Source: an uncultured Acholeplasmataceae bacterium
GTDB lineage: Bacteria; Bacillota_I; Bacilli_A; RF39; UBA660
DNA length: 7,419 nt
Direction of reading: 5' to 3'
Assembly (NCBI GenBank): GCA_905203475.1
Contig: CAJKWD010000042.1
Location: forward strand, 1-7,419
Shown piece by piece: positions 5,684 to 7,419 of this stretch (its first letter is position 1; the number at the start of each line of letters is the position of its first letter). The translations under genes were made by a program, and so were the position numbers. The notes beneath the pieces were generated by a model. The model saw only the letters and a program-made list of their open reading frames with translations. It searched no databases and had not been told where the DNA came from.

Positions 5684-6228
5684 AACCATTGTCCTAATTT
5701 CGCATATGCATCACGACTAAAGAGTGGTAATTTTTCTTCGTCTGTAAAACAAGCTAACGTATGTTCTTGCCCATCAGGAATAAAAATAAAATCATAACCT
5801 ATTCCCATATTTCCTTCTTTATTTTTCGATATCGTCCCCCATGATTTTGATTCAAATGTTTTTGTATTTCCCTCTTCATCTGTATAAGCTAACACATCCA
5901 AAAAATAAGCTCTGCGATCTAGAACTCCTTCCATCAATTTTAAAATTCCATCTTCGCCTAATGTTTTTTCCACATAATTACTATAAAGAGAAGGAAAATC
6001 ATTTAAAGCCGGAATAACCAATCCAGAATCATTCTTTAAAACCGCGCACTTTAATTCACGATGAGCATATTGAGATGAATAAATTGCCACTTCTGTAATT
6101 GAATCTGCTTGAATCTCTGGTAAATTTTTCATCTTTTTACCAAAGACCTCAAAACCGAGTGGTTCTAATACATATCTTGCCATATCCAACTTCAACTGAT
6201 TCGTAGTTGCAAATACTAATTTTCTCAA
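5671..6228 (-). CDS. Divergent RdgB/Ham1-like non-canonical purine NTP pyrophosphatase
   Basis: Ham1-family enzymes hydrolyse dITP and XTP to monophosphates, keeping deaminated purines out of DNA and RNA. The 185 residues are close to family length. Visible motifs are the N-terminal FATTNQLKLD (6-15, equivalent to SGNxxK, with N10 and K13), LPEIQADSITEVA (36-48), NDSGL with the catalytic aspartate (D67), LYSNY (81-85, normally YSARYAG) and GIGYDFIFIPDG (142-153, normally GFGYDPIFIP). Several canonical residues are changed: the YSARY arginine is absent, Pro of GYDP is Phe, and the C-terminal SHR is FSRD (170-173) without the His. A divergent subfamily with altered base recognition is possible. 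Translation starts at TTG (6226-6228) behind a good GAGGTGA Shine-Dalgarno, giving MRKLVFATTN; no ATG gives the complete first strand. It is convergent with DUF4186 and divergent from the P-loop gene. Confidence 0.85.
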   Translation of the reverse strand: MRKLVFATTNQLKLDMARYVLEPLGFEVFGKKMKNLPEIQADSITEVAIYSSQYAHRELKCAVLKNDSGLVIPALNDFPSLYSNYVEKTLGEDGILKLMEGVLDRRAYFLDVLAYTDEEGNTKTFESKSWGTISKNKEGNMGIGYDFIFIPDGQEHTLACFTDEEKLPLFSRDAYAKLGQWLKEK

Positions 6229-6245
6229 AATATCACCTCGATTTT

Positions 6246-6251
6246 ATTATA
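6246..6251 (-). promoter_or_regulatory. Candidate -10 box of the RdgB-like gene
   Basis: A perfect TATAAT on the minus strand lies 17 bp before the TTG start codon, and the predicted transcription start falls at the Shine-Dalgarno. The hexamer at the expected -35 position (6269-6274, GTGTGT) is poor, so support rests on the -10 and on the identical layout seen at two other genes here. Confidence 0.45.
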
Positions 6252-6258
6252 TCTTAAT

Positions 6259-6287
6259 TTGACAAAAAACACACTTTTTATTAGAAT
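6259..6287 (+). promoter_or_regulatory. Near-consensus promoter of the P-loop protein gene
   Basis: Perfect -35 TTGACA (6259-6264), 17-bp spacer and -10 TAGAAT (6282-6287, 5 of 6 matches). Transcription would start near 6294, leaving a 22-nt leader that carries the strong GGGGGAGA Shine-Dalgarno (6303-6310). The divergent RdgB-like promoter is back to back with it. Confidence 0.8.
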
Positions 6288-6315
6288 ACTATGTGCAAAA
6301 AAGGGGGAGATACAT

Positions 6316-7089
6316 ATGTATCAAAGAAAATACGTGGCGACAAGAATTGGATGTTCTGGAGGAATTGACAGTTATTTGAAAACAACACAATATATTGGTA
6401 AACAAGAAGAAGAGGATTATAACCGTTACTTCTTTTTAGATAAAGATAAAAATATTTCTGTAGATTGTTATAAAAAAACACATCACTTAATTTTACTAAC
6501 CGTTACAAGTAAGACAGATGATTTAAGCCAATTTATCCCAAAACAAACAAGAAATACAAATAAAAAAGGATTAATCGATGTAACTGATCATGAATACTAT
6601 CATTCTAATGAAACTATTTTAGAACATATTCAACCATTTCGTATGATTGTGGAAGGAGCAAAAGGAACAGGAAAATCTTCTATTGTTCGTTATTGTATAA
6701 AAAAAGGAGTAATTGCTCAAGATAGAGACCCAGAAGTCTTTTCCAATCAAAATATATTTGAGTTGCCAAAAGAAAAAAGAGCTGAACAAATCTATCAAAG
6801 AATTCATGAAGATGAAAATGAATATTTCTTATTAGTAATGAGATCTCCCAAACATATTGAAGAATCATTAAAGAAAAGAAAAAATGAAATCAATACGCAA
6901 GATCATGATCTATATCGTAGAGCATATCAAGATGCTTATATATTGTTAAATAAAGCAGGCTTATTAGATGATAAATTGATAATTATGCATAATGATTTTA
7001 AATGGAAAAAACATAGGAATCAGTATTTAAAACATATGTTAAATCACATGATAGAAAAATATCCTCACCAAAAAATAAAGACTAAGTAA
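6316..7089 (+). CDS. P-loop protein with nucleotide-kinase-like C-terminal domain
   Basis: I do not recognise a named family. The 257 residues fall into an N-terminal region of about 107 residues without known motifs and a P-loop domain. The latter begins with strand FRMIVEG and Walker A GAKGTGKS (114-121), then AQDRDPEVFS (134-143). An Asp-Arg pair at this point resembles the DR motif of thymidylate and deoxynucleoside kinases. FLLVMRSPKHIEESLKKRK (171-189) resembles the strand and arginine-rich LID helix of those enzymes. A nucleotide or nucleoside kinase role is inferred, and a phosphate-transfer role on another substrate is equally possible. The frame also opens at TTG 6259, but that codon is part of the -35 box and upstream of the predicted transcript. 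The ATG at 6316, 5 nt behind GGGGGAGA, is the start. The last codons and the stop form part of the terminator. No signal peptide or membrane segment. Confidence 0.8.
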   Translation: MYQRKYVATRIGCSGGIDSYLKTTQYIGKQEEEDYNRYFFLDKDKNISVDCYKKTHHLILLTVTSKTDDLSQFIPKQTRNTNKKGLIDVTDHEYYHSNETILEHIQPFRMIVEGAKGTGKSSIVRYCIKKGVIAQDRDPEVFSNQNIFELPKEKRAEQIYQRIHEDENEYFLLVMRSPKHIEESLKKRKNEINTQDHDLYRRAYQDAYILLNKAGLLDDKLIIMHNDFKWKKHRNQYLKHMLNHMIEKYPHQKIKTK

Positions 7090-7106
7090 CTTAGCCTTTA
7101 TTTTTT
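7070..7106. terminator. Bidirectional terminator between the P-loop gene and the surface-protein gene
   Basis: The arms 7070-7080 (AAAAAATAAAG) with 7082-7086 (CTAAG) pair with 7090-7094 (CTTAG) and 7096-7106 (CTTTATTTTTT). The 3-nt loop is exactly the TAA stop codon of the P-loop gene (7087-7089). Position 7081/7095 is an A-C mismatch in the plus RNA but a G-U pair in the minus RNA, so the hairpin is continuous only for the minus-strand gene. Confidence 0.8.
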
Positions 7107-7419
7107 TATTCTATTACATAAGGATCTTGCATTGTTCCTGTCCCTGTAAATTTTATATTTTTTGTATCTAAATTGAGCACTGGGCGAACGCCGTAACCAC
7201 GCGTCACACCGTTCCAAGGGCTCAGCTCACCAGAAGACGTCACACGGAACTCACTCGCAACGGCATCGTTGAGGAAGTGGGACGGCGACATGGTCCAATA
7301 ATCAGTTCCTATATACAAATAATACAACATGTTGTTAGATTCGCTTTTTCCTCCCGCCATGTTTACTTCATCTGCTGTGATTAATCCGATTGGTTTTGTT
7401 TGTTTTCCATTTCCTGTTG
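7106..7419 (-). CDS. C-terminal part of a surface / pseudopilin-like protein with a C-type-lectin-like domain (runs off right edge)
   Basis: The frame stays open to the right edge, so the internal ATG at 7358-7360 is not the start; 103 C-terminal residues are visible. Landmarks are PIGLITADEV (about 9-18), NMAGG, the run YLYIGTDYWTMSP (about 35-47), a stretch rich in small and polar residues ending in YGVRPVLNL (about 75-83), and the closing GTGTMQDPYVIE. I recognise this from large paralogous families of extracellular, often prepilin-type proteins in gut Firmicutes, where the W-x-M-SP to GVRPV segment resembles FGE-sulfatase/C-type-lectin-like domains used for ligand display. Location and function are inferred. 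Codons in residues about 42-81 use GCG, CTG, ACG, CGT and GTG, unlike the rest of the window. The signal peptide or prepilin leader lies outside. It ends in its own half of the shared terminator. Confidence 0.75.
   Translation of the reverse strand, partial: TGNGKQTKPIGLITADEVNMAGGKSESNNMLYYLYIGTDYWTMSPSHFLNDAVASEFRVTSSGELSPWNGVTRGYGVRPVLNLDTKNIKFTGTGTMQDPYVIE
7175..7297 (-). other. GC-rich cassette within the surface-protein gene
   Basis: Positions 7181-7300 contain 71 G or C in 120 bases (59%), against about one third in the rest of the window. The edges are sharp: before the TGG codon (7295-7297) and after CTC (7175-7177) the DNA returns to AT-rich codons. The cassette encodes the segment from WTMSP to GVRPVL. 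It may be a recombining or retroelement-rewritten module, or recently transferred DNA. Confidence 0.7.

Noticed and set aside
7106..7360. A complete 84-aa protein starting at the ATG at 7358-7360
   Set aside because: The frame is open upstream to the window edge, and the upstream residues (PIGLITADEVN) belong to the same domain, so the ATG is internal to a larger gene.
256..7419. Absence of TGA stop codons (eight stops, all TAA or TAG) as a sign of the UGA=Trp code
   Set aside because: No in-frame TGA is needed in any gene, and all Trp are TGG. TGA is uncommon in AT-rich Firmicutes, so eight genes are too few to infer a recoded genome.

Overview
The window is compact, AT-rich DNA (roughly one third G+C) with strong Shine-Dalgarno sequences, sigma-A-type promoters and simple hairpin terminators. 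This points to a low-GC Firmicute or Mollicutes-related Bacilli genome. The surface protein at the right edge resembles proteins I know from uncultured gut Firmicutes (the RF39/'CAG' type); that placement is inference. All tryptophans in the genes are TGG, and all eight visible stop codons are TAA or TAG.

Left part (1-5200, all minus strand). The order of transcription runs from high to low coordinates: an unrecognised 218-aa protein (4544-5200), a tRNA-dihydrouridine synthase (3525-4508), an RDD-family membrane protein (2948-3535), lysyl-tRNA synthetase (1449-2936) and acetate kinase (256-1434). Gaps are 11-35 bp, or the genes overlap, and no terminator lies between them. This looks like one operon starting at a near-consensus promoter at 5219-5247 and ending in a hairpin at 233-257. 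The dusB-lysS pairing is known from Bacillus. Beyond the terminator, with its own promoter, is the start of a DHH-family phosphoesterase that runs off the left edge.

Middle (5201-6315). A divergent 119-bp region holds an elaborate palindromic, operator-like structure and separates the operon from a DUF4186 gene (5320-5661, plus). DUF4186 converges on a divergent RdgB/Ham1-like nucleotide pyrophosphatase (5671-6228, minus). The two share one terminator hairpin that contains both stop codons. A second divergent region (6229-6315) carries a strong promoter for the next gene.

Right part (6316-7419). A P-loop protein with a nucleoside-monophosphate-kinase-like C-terminal domain (plus) converges on the 3' end of a surface or pseudopilin-like protein (minus) that runs off the right edge. 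About 120 bp of the latter is near 59% G+C, in sharp contrast to its surroundings. It looks like a C-type-lectin-like variable cassette.

Most notable signals: (1) the GC-rich cassette in the surface protein; (2) the palindrome TGATATCA, found three times and only in intergenic promoter regions, including a symmetric triple-palindrome array; (3) a 14-bp direct repeat bracketing the unrecognised 218-aa gene, suggesting insertion or leader duplication; (4) a shared terminator that gives two convergent proteins the same C-terminus. No RNA genes, CRISPR arrays, insertion sequences or reverse transcriptase were seen, and no gene-free stretch exceeds 300 bp.
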